Position numbers and translations under genes: made by a program. A DNA stretch of 64,000 nucleotides from positions 81,372,862 through 81,436,861 of the forward strand of contig NC_080584.1 in assembly GCF_029962835.1 (NCBI RefSeq), read 5' to 3'. Under the pieces are notes generated by a model. The model made no database searches. It was not told where the DNA came from and saw only the letters and a list, made by a program, of their open reading frames with translations. The DNA comes from Magnolia sinica (taxonomy: Eukaryota; Streptophyta; Magnoliopsida; Magnoliales; Magnoliaceae). Positions within the stretch are counted from its first letter, which is position 1. Every line of letters starts with the position of its first letter. This document shows positions 34,401 through 45,706 of the stretch, one piece after another.

Positions 34401-35465
34401 TAGAGGTGGGCATCGAGCCGAGTCGAGTCAAGGTGGGCCAAGCTCGGCTCAGCTTGTCCATGCTCTACTCGAGTTCGAGCTCGAGCTCGGCCTCGATCTC
34501 AACATTGAAGCTTAGCTTGTTTGCCAAAGCTGTCGAGTCGAGTTTGAGTCGAGCTAGTGGTTCGAGTCGAGTAGAGTTTACCTCGAGTCGAGCTCAAGCT
34601 TGTTCTTCTAATTCCTTACATGTGGGGCTGTGTTGATGATCCAAACTGTTGATTTAATAATCCTACAATGGATGGAGGATGATTTGAAATGCTTGGCAGA
34701 TTGGAACCTTCCATCAATGACCTAAAACTTTCATAGTTAGGGAGATATGAAGGGTTCAGATTTAATGAAATCAAAGAGTTGATATCTTCTAATCTTGGTG
34801 ATTTGCAGGTAATCTCCTGCCCAACGTGTGGCCCATCTGATCAACAGCTTTGATCAGGCAATCAATCCAACATGGACAAAGTCTTGGCATCATCAAACCC
34901 AATAATTATTCTAAAAGAAGAAGAAACAGATTTGGGCACTTACCTTGTCGAGATTGGGCACAGCCGCTCTGGTTCGCTCGACGAGATCGGGTGGTAGTGG
35001 TGGTCCAGTGGAGTGCTGGCCGTGCGGGCAGCGTGCTGGTCCTAGTGGTGGTGGTGGTCCGATGTATTGCTGGTCGGGCGGGCGGGCGGCGAGCAGTGGC
35101 TAGGTGGGGTAGAGAAACAGAAGAAAGGGAAAGGGAGAAAAGGAAAGGGCGTGCGGATAAAGCCAGCTGTAGGGTTTATAATATATATAATATATTTAAT
35201 ATAAATATAATATTATATATATATAATATTTAAATTTTAATACTTATTACTAATCGAGTCGAGTCAGGCTCAAGTTCGAGCTTCGAGTCGAATTGAGTTC
35301 AAGTCGAATCGAGTTAAAATGCCCCATGGTCGAACTCGGCTCGAACTCAACTCAAGCTACAAAAAATTAGCTTGACTCGGCCCGAGTCAACCATTCAAGC
35401 CGAGTCAATCCGAGCTAACTCGAGCCGAGTCGAGCGAGTTATTTGAGCTAGACCGATTCGCCCTG
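34401..35465. mobile_element. Non-autonomous hAT-like element, 1065 bp
   Basis: It begins TAGAGGTGGGCATCGAGCC and ends GATTCGCCCTG. The flanks GTACTTAT at 34393-34400 and 35466-35473 are identical, giving an 8-bp target duplication as made by hAT transposases. The first ~220 and last ~220 bases are dense, degenerate TCGAGTCGAGC runs in inverted sense. The middle holds GTGGTGGTGGTCC-rich sequence and an AT tract (35175-35235). No transposase frame is present. Confidence 0.85.
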
Positions 35466-35678
35466 GTACTTATATCTCTAAGCTCTTAAACGCATTAGAC
35501 ATTGATTAATATTGGTTTTCTTATATTTCTTTACTTTACTACACTAGATTTATTCTTGTTTATACCCCTACTTGTACCTCTATTTCACTTTATTTGTTTT
35601 TAAAGCAATAATTTAGAGCTAAAAATGCTCATAATATCCAATCTCATAAATTGGATACTTTACATGTGTATGGGTAAA

Positions 35679-35761
35679 ATAAGGGTGCCTAACGCCTTCC
35701 TCTCCCATAATTGAGGCAAAGAATAAGGGTGCCTAACGCCTTCCTCTCCCATAATTGAGGC
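35679..35761. repeat. 40-bp perfect tandem duplication
   Basis: The unit starting AATAAGGGTGCCTAACGCC occurs twice with a 43-bp period. The phrase GGGTGCCTAACGCCTTCC resembles text near LTRs of plant Tat/Ogre elements, so this may be an LTR scrap. Confidence 0.9.
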
Positions 35762-36809
35762 CATTACTGCAGTCAGCAACATAGACCATATAGGGTTAAT
35801 AGATCCAAACCATTCATTTCGACCCTTTCATTGTGGTTTTATTATCTCTATCATGAATTCCGATACTTTCGCCTAACCAGGACTCCATCAAACCTTTTTC
35901 ATCTTTTGTCGCATATGCCGTTGGGTTTATTAGTCTATTCCATGTCCATTCATCCATCACTCATCAATAGTCTAATATGTTCAATCAAATTGACTTTTAA
36001 AAAAGATGGACAATCAAAGGGTGCCCACATTATAAATGGTCCAAATCAGCCATCAAGCCTTCTTTTTTATACGAACATTAGCTTCTTATTTTCCTAATAA
36101 TAGATTGGATGGTTAGAATCATTTGATCAAGGTGATTTACAGGAGAGATGATAAACCAAATGCAGGTGCATGAACAATCCTAAAAAATTTTCAATATGAT
36201 CAATCAAGACCAACCATTTCTTCACCATTGATAAACAATTAAAGTCAGCAAACCAAATTTCAAGTTTTCATATGGTCTTTTATTTCTGCAGTTAAGCTTG
36301 TAGCTGCCAGCGAGATATGATTGGATTGAAGGCTGAAAAGTTTAGGTTTTGCCATGGCTTACAAACCTGACATTTAGGTCCTAGTGTTGCCAACTTCAAT
36401 TTAGGCCCAGTCCGTGTAAGTGATGAACGGTCCAGATTTCAAAGGCAAGGGCCTTAAATAGAAATATTGTTAAATCTAGGTCGATTCCAAAGTATTTATT
36501 TTCCTAGCGTGATCGAGTCCTTCTCATGGGCCTACATAGGAGCTGGATGGGCCCAATTCGGATTGCAGTAGTGCAACAAACGGCTCAGATATTTTGTTAT
36601 CTTGGACTAAGGTGAATCAAACGGCTCTTGAATCTTGACCGTATAAATTGTATCCGTTCCTTAAAATTAGGATGAAATTGGATGGTTGGATTGGTCGATT
36701 CTGAATGGGCCCATCTAAGGATGTTAACCAAACAGAGGATTAGCCAATTCCAGGCAATCCCGGATTCTCCAGTACTGGAAAGTCCTGCCGATTAACGAGC
36801 CTTTGGGAA
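35762..36809. other. Intergenic stretch, nothing recognised
   Basis: No gene, RNA or intact element was found. Around 36740-36790 a fragment like ATTCCAGGCAATCCCGGATT recalls the Tourist-like MITEs at 3.5-4.3 kb. Confidence 0.45.
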
Positions 36810-37294
36810 GGAATGATCACGTGCGTTCCGATGATAGAGCTAGTTAGAACCCACTGCTATGTGGGAGTTCCATCCAACCCGTCCATTAGATGTATGTCCC
36901 CATGTTAGACCTAGATCCAAAAATCCAGATTTATCCATAACTCAGGTGGAGAACACCAAAGGGATTAATGGGGACGTTAGGAGTTATCAGATGAAATGTG
37001 GAGTCCATCGTATTTTTTATATCCATCCAATCCATTCATCAGTTTCGTACTACCATAATGAAGATACATACACGAAATCAAACAATTTTAATAATCAGGT
37101 GGGCCACACCCATGAATATACAGGTTTTAGTAGTGATTATACATTGCTCCTGCAGTGTGTTCCATCTGAGTTTTACATCGCGATGATTCTTGGGATTTAC
37201 ATTGAAAATGAGGCGACTCACCAGATGCACGGTTTGGATTCAGGTGGGCCTGACGTATCTTGATCTCATACGTTGGAACGGATGTGATCATTCC
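36810..37294. mobile_element. Small inverted-repeat element (MITE), ~485 bp
   Basis: The left end GGAATGATCACGTGCGTTCC is mirrored by GGAACGGATGTGATCATTCC at the right. The inner arms carry CATCCAACCCGTCCATTAGATG and an inverted partner. Related sequence without clear ends lies at 38160-38600, 40640-40870 and 47550-47730. No coding frame; superfamily undetermined. Confidence 0.65.
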
Positions 37295-37902
37295 CCGACA
37301 GTCGTGTGAATCCAACGTCTCAGAGTCTCAGTTCGTGCGACTTCAGTTAATATATTGTCCTACCGATAAAACCAACATCTCTGCAGTGAATGAGATTTTG
37401 CCACGTAAGGCATTTCCATGTGGACCTTGAAATTAGTGGTTCGGATTTTCATATCATGTGGATCTAGTTTCGCTTACAATAACGACATGAAAGAACTCCA
37501 CGTGCCATACACATACATGACACACATGCCTACTTTCCACACGTGTATGGGATCCAGGACGTTCATTTGGTGGGGAATCTAAGCCAGGAATATGATATGG
37601 ATGGTTTGGATTGAGGCAAGCGTATGCCATGCATAGGACGTCTTCTATGCACGAGCATGACCGGTCATGCACCACCAGTGCCAGAGTATCAATGTATTCT
37701 CTCCACCACATAACCCCTGGGAGCATATGAGCATTGGGTGTCTCTTTCGGTCAATCATGGAGCAAGCCACGTGGCTCACATTGCTGGAGGAATCTCAGCC
37801 GTTAAATATAGACAGCGTCATGCCTGGTGGGCCACGGTCTGAGAAAGATCAGCAATGGTCGAACCTTCTCCACACTTCTTAGAGTTAGTATACTGCGATA
37901 GT
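37295..37902. other. Intergenic stretch, nothing recognised
   Basis: I see no supported gene or complete repeat here. Confidence 0.4.
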
Positions 37903-38139
37903 TCACCACCGTTTGAGAATGGTGGTGACTCATCCTCGTTTCACGTGGCAGTCACGTTTGGCCATCCAGACCGTTCAACTAGTGGGGCTCACCGTGGATG
38001 GAGCATATCTCCATAGTTACACTGATAAAAGTCACTATCATCTTCACAATTGAATCTGGAATATGGATGGCCTTGATGGCAGTACAACCCCGGCACATTT
38101 CAGTTCAAGAGTCACCAACATTTTTACAATGGTGGTGAA
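37903..38139. mobile_element. CACCACCATT-ended MITE, copy 1
   Basis: The left end CACCACCGTTTGAGAATGGTGG is itself a small hairpin; the right end carries GTCACCAACATTTTTACAATGG. The body has CCAGACCGTTCAACTAGTGG and GGATGGAGCATATCTCCATAG. Other copies are at 41231-41579 and 49822-50116. Confidence 0.65.
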
Positions 38140-38699
38140 TGTACAAACTAAGAGTGTAGTGGTCACATGCGTTCGAACCGTGCTGATTATACACGTTCGA
38201 GCTGTGTGGGGTCCACTCATTATGTGTATGTAGAATCAAACCGTGCATCTGGTGTGCTTCCTCACATGCTCTGTACATCCCAAAAATCATCCATATCAAA
38301 GGCTCAGGTGGGACGCACCACAGGTAGGAATGTACAATCATGCTTAAAACCTATATATATTCACCTTTTGTGGCCCACCTAATTTTTGGACTGGCATGAA
38401 TTTAACTGTCTCTTTATCTTTGTGAGGTGCACCTGATGAATGGATTGGATGATATATACGGAACAATGTAGACCCCACACTCTATCTAGAATTTCTGAGA
38501 TGGTCCCCTCCCCCATTTTTCTATTCGTTGTGGACCACCTGAGTGATGGATCAGGCCTGAATTTTGGAACTAATCCTAGCATTGGAGGGAACATCTAATG
38601 TACGGTCAAGATGGCACTCAACCATTACTATCGGTCCCACACAGCTTAACTTATGGTCGTCGCATGTCATCACTTCTTTCGTAATTTACATGCACTCGG
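38140..38699. other. Decayed relative of the 36810 MITE
   Basis: Phrases CACATGCGTTCGAACC, GTGGGGTCCACTCATTATG and CTCAGGTGGGACGCACCAC follow the order of 36810-37294, but the right end is not clear. No gene is seen. Confidence 0.45.
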
Positions 38700-39445
38700 C
38701 CTACAGCTAGGCATCAAGCAAGTCACCGTAGTTTGGCTAGTTTGTCAAATCTTTCAAGTGGAGCTCAAGTTCAGACGAGCTTCATCAACTTGAGTCCAGC
38801 CTACTCTTAACCTCACGCAACCTAACCCATATTAGACTCAACCCAACAATCGACTCAATATATCCACCTTACCCAACTAACCCAATCCATACTCGACCCA
38901 ACTCTTAAATCAAATATTCAATTAATAATATATATATACAATATTAGATAGATCTATAAAAATGTCTTATTGTTAGTGCTAAGAGACTGAGCAAGTGGCT
39001 GAGTGCAAGCGGTATGGCTAAAACGAGATCATGAGATGTTGAGTTGAGGTCAGAAGAGTGGCCAAGTGAAGAGAAATAGAGAGAGAGGGGACTGTGGAGT
39101 TCGGACACGATGTGTTAAGTAAGAAAGGAAAACGATAAGCAAGAAATGATTGAATAGAGGTTTAACTTTTAACTTTAAAAATAATAATAATATTATTATT
39201 ATTATTATATTATATTATAAATACATGTCATATAATTATATATTCGAATCGAGTCAAGCTGATCTGGAATTCAAGCTTCAAGTTGAGTTGATTTCGAGTC
39301 GAAGTCAAAATCCATTATAATTGAGCTCGGCTTATTTTCAAAACAAGTAGAGTCATATGAAGTTTGGCTTAGCTTGAATTATAGTTCGATCCGAGCTAAG
39401 TTGAGCTAGATCGAGCCGAGCCGATTGAGCTTATCGAGCTCCACG
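38700..39445. mobile_element. Decayed hAT-like CGAGTC-repeat element
   Basis: Degenerate runs of CAACCCAACTC at 38810-38910 and of GAGCCGAGCCGATTGAGC at 39240-39440 flank an AT tract with (TTA)n at 39180-39230. This is the same architecture as 34401-35465, but the ends and target duplication are not readable. Confidence 0.45.
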
Positions 39446-39733
39446 ATATGTTTATGAGTTACCACCATATAAGAAATGGTGAAGCTACTCACAGGTGACC
39501 ATAATCCCGTGATCTAATACGTCTTGACCAGCAGACTAGACAAAGAACATAGAAAGTGGGCAGTTCCTCATCCACCCAACACCACCCATCACCTACACGT
39601 GTCACAATCTTGAGATTCCAACCACAACCACCCAACTAGGTGTCGAAGATAAAATGGGGCCCACTTTGCTTGTCACATTCTTCTGCACCCACATGTCAGT
39701 TTGAGGGATACATGGAGTTCTAGTAATCCAAAG

Positions 39734-40170
39734 ATCTGTGGGGCCCATCATGATGCCAGTATAAAATCCACTCCGTCCATCAGTCTTATCAGATCCTGTT
39801 ATGCTAAGAGTCCAAAAACCAGGCAGTTCCAACACTCAAGTGGGCCAAACCACTGGAAACAGTGGGGATGGAAACACTCACCATCGATACATTCCTGGAG
39901 CTTACATTGATGTTTGTATCCCATCCAAGCCGTTGATAAGGTGATTCTCCCCTGGATGAAGGGAAAGAACCAATATAAGCCTGATCCAAAACATTTGTGG
40001 GGCCCACGAAGGTTTCAATGGTGATCGTTCAATCCACACGGTTTCTTGTGGTGTGGTCCATTTAATTCTTGGATCTTCTTCATTTTTTAGTCTTTAACCC
40101 AAACATGATCTGGTGAAACCGATGGACGGAGTGGATTTCAGACAGACGTCTCAGTGGGCCCCACGGAGCT
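39734..40170. mobile_element. Foldback element, GTGGGCCCCAC family, copy E
   Basis: The left end ATCTGTGGGGCCCATCATGATG pairs with CAGTGGGCCCCACGGAGCT at the right, with matching inner arms (AAATCCACTCCGTCCATC, GAAACAGTGGGGATGGAAAC). It ends about 240 bp before the start codon of the dynein light chain gene, so it may lie within that gene's promoter. Confidence 0.75.
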
Positions 40171-40411
40171 TTGGGTTGTAGGAAACTAACACTTGCACAG
40201 GTGGGCCCCACACAAATCCTGCACCCACCATGGTGACCACAAACTCTAAATCTTGAAACACGTGGCATTCCCACAACCACCGATCCTTCACTCCCACCAC
40301 CAATATAATCCTTCCCATCTCCAACACAAACGTACTACACTTATCTCAGCGCTTCCATTTCTCACGTGCGAAGCTAGCGTGTGTGTGTGTGTGTGAGCGT
40401 GCAACTCCGCC
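40171..40411 (+). promoter_or_regulatory. Proximal promoter and leader of the dynein light chain gene
   Basis: The region carries GGTGGGCCCCACAC at about 40200, a TATA-like CCAATATAATCC near 40310, and a (GT)n stretch at 40380-40393 just before the ATG. The TATA assignment is weak and no transcription start is shown. Confidence 0.4.
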
Positions 40412-41974
40412 ATGTTGGAAGGCAAGGCAGTTATAGGCGAGACCGATATGTTACAGACCATGCAACAAGACGCGCTACGTATCGCCGGCAAAGCACTCGA
40501 CGCATTCGACGTAACGGATTCTACCGAGATCGCGCGCTACATAAAAAAGGTACGTGTGCCGCACACGTTTCGTGATATCATTGTGGCCGCGTTTGGATGC
40601 TCAATCGAATTGAATAGTGATAATTCAATTCATTTTGCCTACTCAAACGATCACAATCGCCCTTTTGTCATAGGCTCAATCTACAACGTCAATGCATGGG
40701 GCCCGATATGATGTATGATCACATCCATTCCGTCCATCATGTGTGTCCCCTCATGTTCTCTTTGGCCCCAATCAATCACGTCCATCCAAATTTGAGGTGG
40801 GCCACACTATGTAAAATCATGCCTAAAACCTCTAAAATCATAGTGTGATGTGTCCATTCATCCTTGTGTGGGTGAATCTTCTTAATGGATGGATGTCATA
40901 TAAAACCATGGTGGGCCCCACAAAGATATTAAAATTTAAGTATGCATAATTAAAAATTGTATGCAGCTGATATACATTAGCTCAAATTAAACCAATTAAA
41001 TTGTGGGGCCCACTTTTGCTAAATCTCAATCCTAAAATCAGATTGGTTGGATTTTTAAATTATAACCGTCCAATTAATACTACCAATTCAAATAAGCTTG
41101 ATTTTTGGTTCATGATACATCTGAACTGATATTCTTAATTGGACGGTTAAAACTGATTTACTTGCATTCTATGCAATACTTAGTTTAAGATTCGTCATAC
41201 TCGAGAAAGGGATCCACGTTTTTCTCTTTGGAAAATGGTGGTGACTCTTGAATGGAACATATGGCATAGTTATATGACAATCCAGACCGTCTAAATTGCT
41301 CTACCAACTGTGGATGAATCATAGCCAAAGAATTGAACTGAAAAGATAAAATAAAATAATCCATCTGATTTTTCTAATTTTTACAACTCAATATTTTACT
41401 TTTAACCTTCCAATTTATAGCCATTAGTTGGATGGTTAGGATTTCTTGATCGGTTTGATTTTTGAAAAAGGCCGATGGATAATGGGACCCACTATTTGGA
41501 TGGTCTGGACAGATACATCAGTGCCACACGCTTTGAGGATAAATCACTGCCATTTTGATAATGGTGGTAAACTAACAAGTCAAGCCCTTATATATTTAAT
41601 TGCTTCAATAAACTAAATAAATAATTTTCAAAATATTAATTTATTTTTCCAAAATAAGGAGCTGAGTCAACTCAGTAGAGTATCCAGTTAACTCAGTGAG
41701 TTTGAGAATAAAAAAATCGTTTTTATTGATGGGATTTTATTTTAATTTGTAACAGGAATTCGATCGAGTATATGGGACAGGGTGGCAATGCATTGTGGGG
41801 ACGGATTTCGGTTCGTTCGTTACACATTGCCATGGATGTTTTATCTATTTTTGTATTGGAAGCTTGGCTATCCTTCTCTTTCGAGGAGCTGCCTGGGACC
41901 CTGACTCGGATCTGGTGTGTGGCCCAGATGCTGATGCAAGTCCATACTCTTCCATCAAGCCTGTCAAGGCCTGA
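40412..41974 (+). CDS. Dynein light chain (LC8 type), 118 residues, two exons
   Basis: Exon 1 is 40412-40549 (46 codons, MLEGKAVIGETDM to ARYIKK) and ends at a GTACGT donor. Exon 2 is 41756-41974 (72 codons plus TGA), after a TAACAG acceptor. The intron of 1206 bp is in phase 0. The protein has the LC8 fold signature: N-terminal helices MQQDALRIAGKALDAFDV and TEIARYIKKEFD, then YGTGWQCIVGTDFGSFVTH and strands CFIYFCIGSLAILLFRGAA. The conserved WQCIVG and FGS-VTH segments build the dimer interface and peptide groove of this family. LC8 proteins are dimeric hubs that bind short linear motifs in many partners. Land plants other than those with motile sperm lack dynein heavy chains, so a dynein-independent role is expected. 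A ~20-residue C-terminal extension (DPDSDLVCGPDADASPY...) follows the usual end. The gene looks intact. Confidence 0.92.
41231..41579. mobile_element. CACCACCATT-ended MITE, copy 2, in the dynein light chain intron
   Basis: It starts GAAAATGGTGGTGACTC and ends ATTTTGATAATGGTGGTAA. The body shares CAATCCAGACCGTCTAAATTGC and TTTACTTTTAACCTTCCAA with the copy at 49822. It ends about 180 bp before the intron's acceptor and does not disturb the splice sites seen. Confidence 0.65.
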
Positions 41975-42298
41975 TTTATTTTATTTTATCTTGTAAAGGA
42001 TAGAAATGTTTATGAAATGGATGGTTCTTGTTTTGCTGTCCATCCATTCCTTGTCTCTGGAAGAAATGATCACAGACTTTTGAACTGGGCCAGAGGTGGG
42101 CCCACCATGATGATTACAAGTGGCCTTGTGAATCGTCACCGTTAAAAAATGAACGATGGGGACGATTCAAGGGGTAGTGATGTAGTGGGCTAAGTGTATG
42201 AGAACCTGGCAGCCAGGCCCACTTTGGACTGGGTTGTCGACTGGGGTTGGGCTCGAGTCATCTTAGCTTCACCTGGCCCACCTTACCACATTTATGTT
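41975..42298 (+). other. 3' flank of the dynein light chain gene
   Basis: Probably 3' UTR to about 42060 (TTTATTTTATTTTATCTTG just after the stop). Beyond that are single GTGGGCCCACC phrases and no gene. Confidence 0.45.
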
Positions 42299-42974
42299 TG
42301 TTAGATCCATGGTTTGATCATTGAACCGGGGTACCGGTATCTCCCATGATTGATAGGTCTGCATCCGCCAAAAACAGTCAAATAGAGGGATGATAAGGGT
42401 TGATATGTGTTGGGGGACCGTGGAAGCACATAAAGATGAATCAAATAAAGTATTCCAATCGCACAACGAAGTCCAATTTCAAACAAACCAAATTTAATGT
42501 GGAAAAAACTACGGTACTAAGCGACAATAATGCACTATGAAAGTTAAAAATTACAAGAGATAAGAATTACCCGATTCGAACAAAGCCTTAAATCTCCCTT
42601 ATAAGCCCTTAAAACCATTTGAAACGAGTTACAAAGTCTTAAGATATACCATATTCCCGATTATACTCATATATATAGTCTCTATGAGAATCATAATCAA
42701 AATAGAAAACAAATCCCACACTTGCGCAACTCTGCGTTGCGTAACTCTGTGCACACGTTTAATGACACCTTCGATAGCATCAACAGACTTTCGATGGCAT
42801 CGAATATCTTCGATGTCATCGAAGCAAACACCAGAACGTTCCAACGATAAAACATGTATTTTCTGAATTTTCCGATGACATTGAGCAGACTTTGATGACA
42901 TTGAAGTCTGTTCGATGGCATCGAGCTGTCATCAATAAACCTGTTGATTTAAAGATTTAAAACATCAATTAACA
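42299..42974 (-). mobile_element. Copia-like LTR remnant (fossil)
   Basis: It is read on the minus strand. The plus-strand ends are TGTTAGATCC at the left and CATCAATTAACA at the right. It contains TTCGATGGCATCGA/TTCGATGTCATCGA repeats at 42770-42925, of a type common in SIRE-like Copia LTRs, and ACTACGGTACTAAGCG. No matching target duplication or internal region was found, so it is a solo LTR or fragment with uncertain ends. Confidence 0.5.
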
Positions 42975-43553
42975 ATATGATCCCTTATTGGTGGTGACAG
43001 ATTTAGTACCCCAAAACCGATTTGCAAACGTAATTCCATCCTACGGAGATGCAATTTCAAAGTCCATCTCACTGTTGTGCATGCGCAACCCACTTGATCA
43101 ACGGATGGATTAAGAACATTCATGTGAGAAATAGGTATTTGATTAATTATGGGAATGGCTAGTCTACGCTCAAGCCTTACCAATTTTCTGGCTGGGGCTT
43201 AGGCCTGCCGTGTTTGGCCCATGTTGGCCCGAGCCCAAGCTCTGTCTATTACAAACCCTAAGGGAACATTCCAATACACATAATTTCATTTGGATTATTT
43301 GGGGAGCATGTGGCCTATGTAGACCATCACTTGGATCCATTTTACTCTCAATAGGCTGTCTTGTGAAAATTATCCTAATCGGATGGACAAGATCATTCTA
43401 AATGGATGGTCAAGATCATTCTAAATTCAAGGTGTAGTCACGGACTTTCAGGACATCCGATATCGTACAGTGGGGAAAAAAAAAGAGACTAGATTAGACC
43501 TGATGAATGGTTTGGATGGGTGATGCAAATGGCATCAAGTCCAAATTCCAAAT
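42975..43553. other. Intergenic stretch, nothing recognised
   Basis: No gene or intact element is seen. A 20-bp phrase GGATGGACAAGATCATTCTA is duplicated at 43381 and 43402. Confidence 0.45.
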
Positions 43554-44120
43554 AGGGCTGTACACTAACCGAGTTAGCTTGGTTAGATCGCTCAACCCGA
43601 CTCGAAAAAGCTTGATTCGACTCGGTCGAGCTGATTTTTTTAGCTTGAAAATTTTTTGAACTGAGTTCGAGCATGCTAGAGCTCGACTCAACTCGAATCG
43701 AACCCAGCTCGAATCGAACTCGGATTGAATCAGTTCAGTGACTCGGTTACTTTGATATTAATGTTGCTCACCAAGTGTTTAATGAAATGACTCAATGAAG
43801 TCTATATTGGCAGCAAAGAAGATATGTCCATGAAACAAATATCTTTTCTTCTTGATTTTGATGTTGTCCATAAGGGGTTTGATGAAATACCTGTAAAAAC
43901 TGCTGCTGCTACTGTTTTACATATATTGAGAATTTGAAGATGCAGTTCATGTGTTTGTAAAATTGCTGCACAGACAAGCTCAGCTCGATCTTGGCTAGAT
44001 CTGGCCCGAGCTGCTCACCGAATCAAGCCAAGCTGAGTTTGAGCTGGGGTCAGCCAGTGGCCTAGCCGAGTCGAGCTGTGCCAAGCTCACAGCTCGACCC
44101 GGTTCGACTGGTGTACACCT
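43554..44120. mobile_element. Non-autonomous hAT-like element, 567 bp
   Basis: It begins AGGGCTGTACACTAACCGAG and ends GACTGGTGTACACCT, giving a short TGTACAC inverted repeat. The flanks TTCCAAAT (43546-43553) and GTCCAAAT (44121-44128) match at seven of eight bases, as expected of a hAT target duplication. Both end regions are dense in CGACTCGAATCGAACTCG-like repeats, and no transposase frame is present. Confidence 0.75.
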
Positions 44121-44128
44121 GTCCAAAT

Positions 44129-44468
44129 GAGATAAATTAAGGGCCTGTTAAGGGTCTGGATAGTAATCCATCCACGATTTGGACGGTCAGGAATTTCGTA
44201 CATGGAAAGTATTGGCCGTATGCAAGGATCGTGACTTGCATGGAAGAAACGACCTTTATTTCTATGAGATCCACACCGTCCATCAGCGATCCCTTCCAAA
44301 GAATAGGTGGGCCTTCAACAATCGCACCTACGTCGGGTTGGAAAGACAGAGATTGCAACCTCTACAAGCCCAGTTGTAGGCTCTATAGGGCCACTTTATT
44401 GCGCCTGTGACATCCACACCGTTCATCAGGTGTGCCACTCAATGTTACCGGAGACTGCGTCCTGCTCA
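44129..44468. other. Short intergenic stretch
   Basis: No gene is supported. The phrase GAGATCCACACCGTCCATCAGC near 44270 is an arm fragment of a foldback-type element. Confidence 0.45.
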
Positions 44469-45243
44469 CTGAGGGGCCCAACGTGATGTATGGGTTTCAT
44501 CCACGCTGTCCATCCATTTTCCCAGACAAGCTAAAAAATGAGGCAGATCCAGGGCTCAAGTGGACCCCACCATAGGAAGGGGCTAGAGGTGGGCATCCGG
44601 TCAAGTCGGACCAGATTGGGTCCAACTCGACTCGATCCGATTTTTTAAGAACCTAACCCGTACTGACCCAAAATCAATCGGATCCGGGACCGAGTCCAGC
44701 AGGGATGACTTGATCCGATCCGAATCCTTGTTGGCCTGACCCAAACCGAGTCCGACTCAGCCTGGGAAACCGAATCGAGTCCGATTGAGTTGAGTCTAGG
44801 GAGATCGGGAGAGAAAGGAGGAGAGAAGGAATGAGATGAGGGCAATCGGGAGAGAAAGGGAAAGAGGCGGAGAGATTGGTGGGTGCGGCACCTCCTTCGG
44901 GTAGACAAAGAGGGATTAAGGTTCGTTCGGATTTCGGATCGGATCGGTCCGAATTGACCACGATCCGAACTCGATCCAATGTACGATCAGATCTGAGTGG
45001 TCCTACTCAATCCGCACTGATCCAGGCCTTCGGTTCGGTTCAGATCGGGTCGGATTCCGCCCAGCTCTAGAAGGGGCCGAGAAAATGATGCCCACCATTG
45101 AAACCTTTCTAAGGCCTACCCTGTCTCACAGACCTGGATGAAGGGAAAAGGCAAATATCAGCATGATAAAAAACTCCGCAGCTCTAGTGGGGTCCACTTG
45201 AGCCTTTGACCTGCCGGCTCATGCTCCGTAATGATCTGAAAAA
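44469..45243. mobile_element. Foldback element, GTGGGCCCCAC family, copy D, split by a hAT element
   Basis: The left arm runs from CTGAGGGGCCCAACGTGATG to AAGTGGACCCCACCATAGG. It resumes after the hAT insertion at 45070 with GATGCCCACCATTGAAACC and ends in AGTGGGGTCCACTTGAG and a partial right arm. The insertion at 44584-45069 shows this copy predates the hAT element. Confidence 0.65.
44584..45069. mobile_element. Non-autonomous hAT-like element, 486 bp, nested
   Basis: It begins TAGAGGTGGGCATCCGG and ends CCGCCCAGCTCTA (inverted TAGAGCTGGGCGG). The flanks GAAGGGGC at 44576-44583 and 45070-45077 are a perfect 8-bp target duplication. The body is made of CGATCCGA and CCGAGTCCGACTCAG-like repeats. 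It has no transposase. The intact duplication suggests a younger insertion than its neighbours. Confidence 0.87.
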
Positions 45244-45286
45244 GAGAGAGAGGCCTCATTTTTGGGCTCATGCTACGTAATGATCT

Positions 45287-45288
<2 letters not shown>

Positions 45289-45333
<45 letters not shown>
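45289..45333. repeat. (GA)n microsatellite
   Basis: About 22 GA dinucleotides, next to a duplicated phrase CTCATGCTACGTAATGATCTG (45218 and 45269). Confidence 0.95.
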
Positions 45334-45338
<5 letters not shown>

Positions 45339-45349
45339 CTAGCAAAAAG

Positions 45350-45706
45350 AATCGAGCATACTTTTGTACTCTGGTAGTGTGTGATGGTTGATATGCATGC
45401 ACTAATTAGAAATTGCAGTGCAGCACATATTAACTTAAAAATAAACTGTCCAAGTCATGGTCCAATTTACATGGGTGGATAGAAGACTAAATTGATTTGA
45501 TTTCCTAACTTGCTGATTGGTGGACAGGACAGCCGAAATGAAGAATAATCAAGTCCTAATTCAACAAACAAACGCCGATTAATCCAAGTTACAGGTCCTT
45601 CAATGAATCTGCCTTTTGGATGATAGCCTATCTACAGTGTGTCCCACGTGGGCACTTTCCCAGCACCTGCTTATCAAGCATCACGCTCTGCCAGAGTATC
45701 AAATTC
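45350..45706. mobile_element. GATACTCTGGCAGAGTG-type MITE, copy 1
   Basis: The left end TTTGTACTCTGGTAGTGTGTGATG is mirrored by GCATCACGCTCTGCCAGAGTATCAAA at the right. Inside are AATTGCAGTGCAGCACAT and AAATAAACTGTCCAAG. Relatives lie at 47138-47410 and 51541-51932. It ends about 215 bp beyond the F-box gene's last codon. Confidence 0.7.

Noticed and set aside
34850-35233. 127-codon open frame with runs of V and R
   Set aside because: It is a product of GTGGTGGTGG low complexity and an AT tract inside a hAT element.
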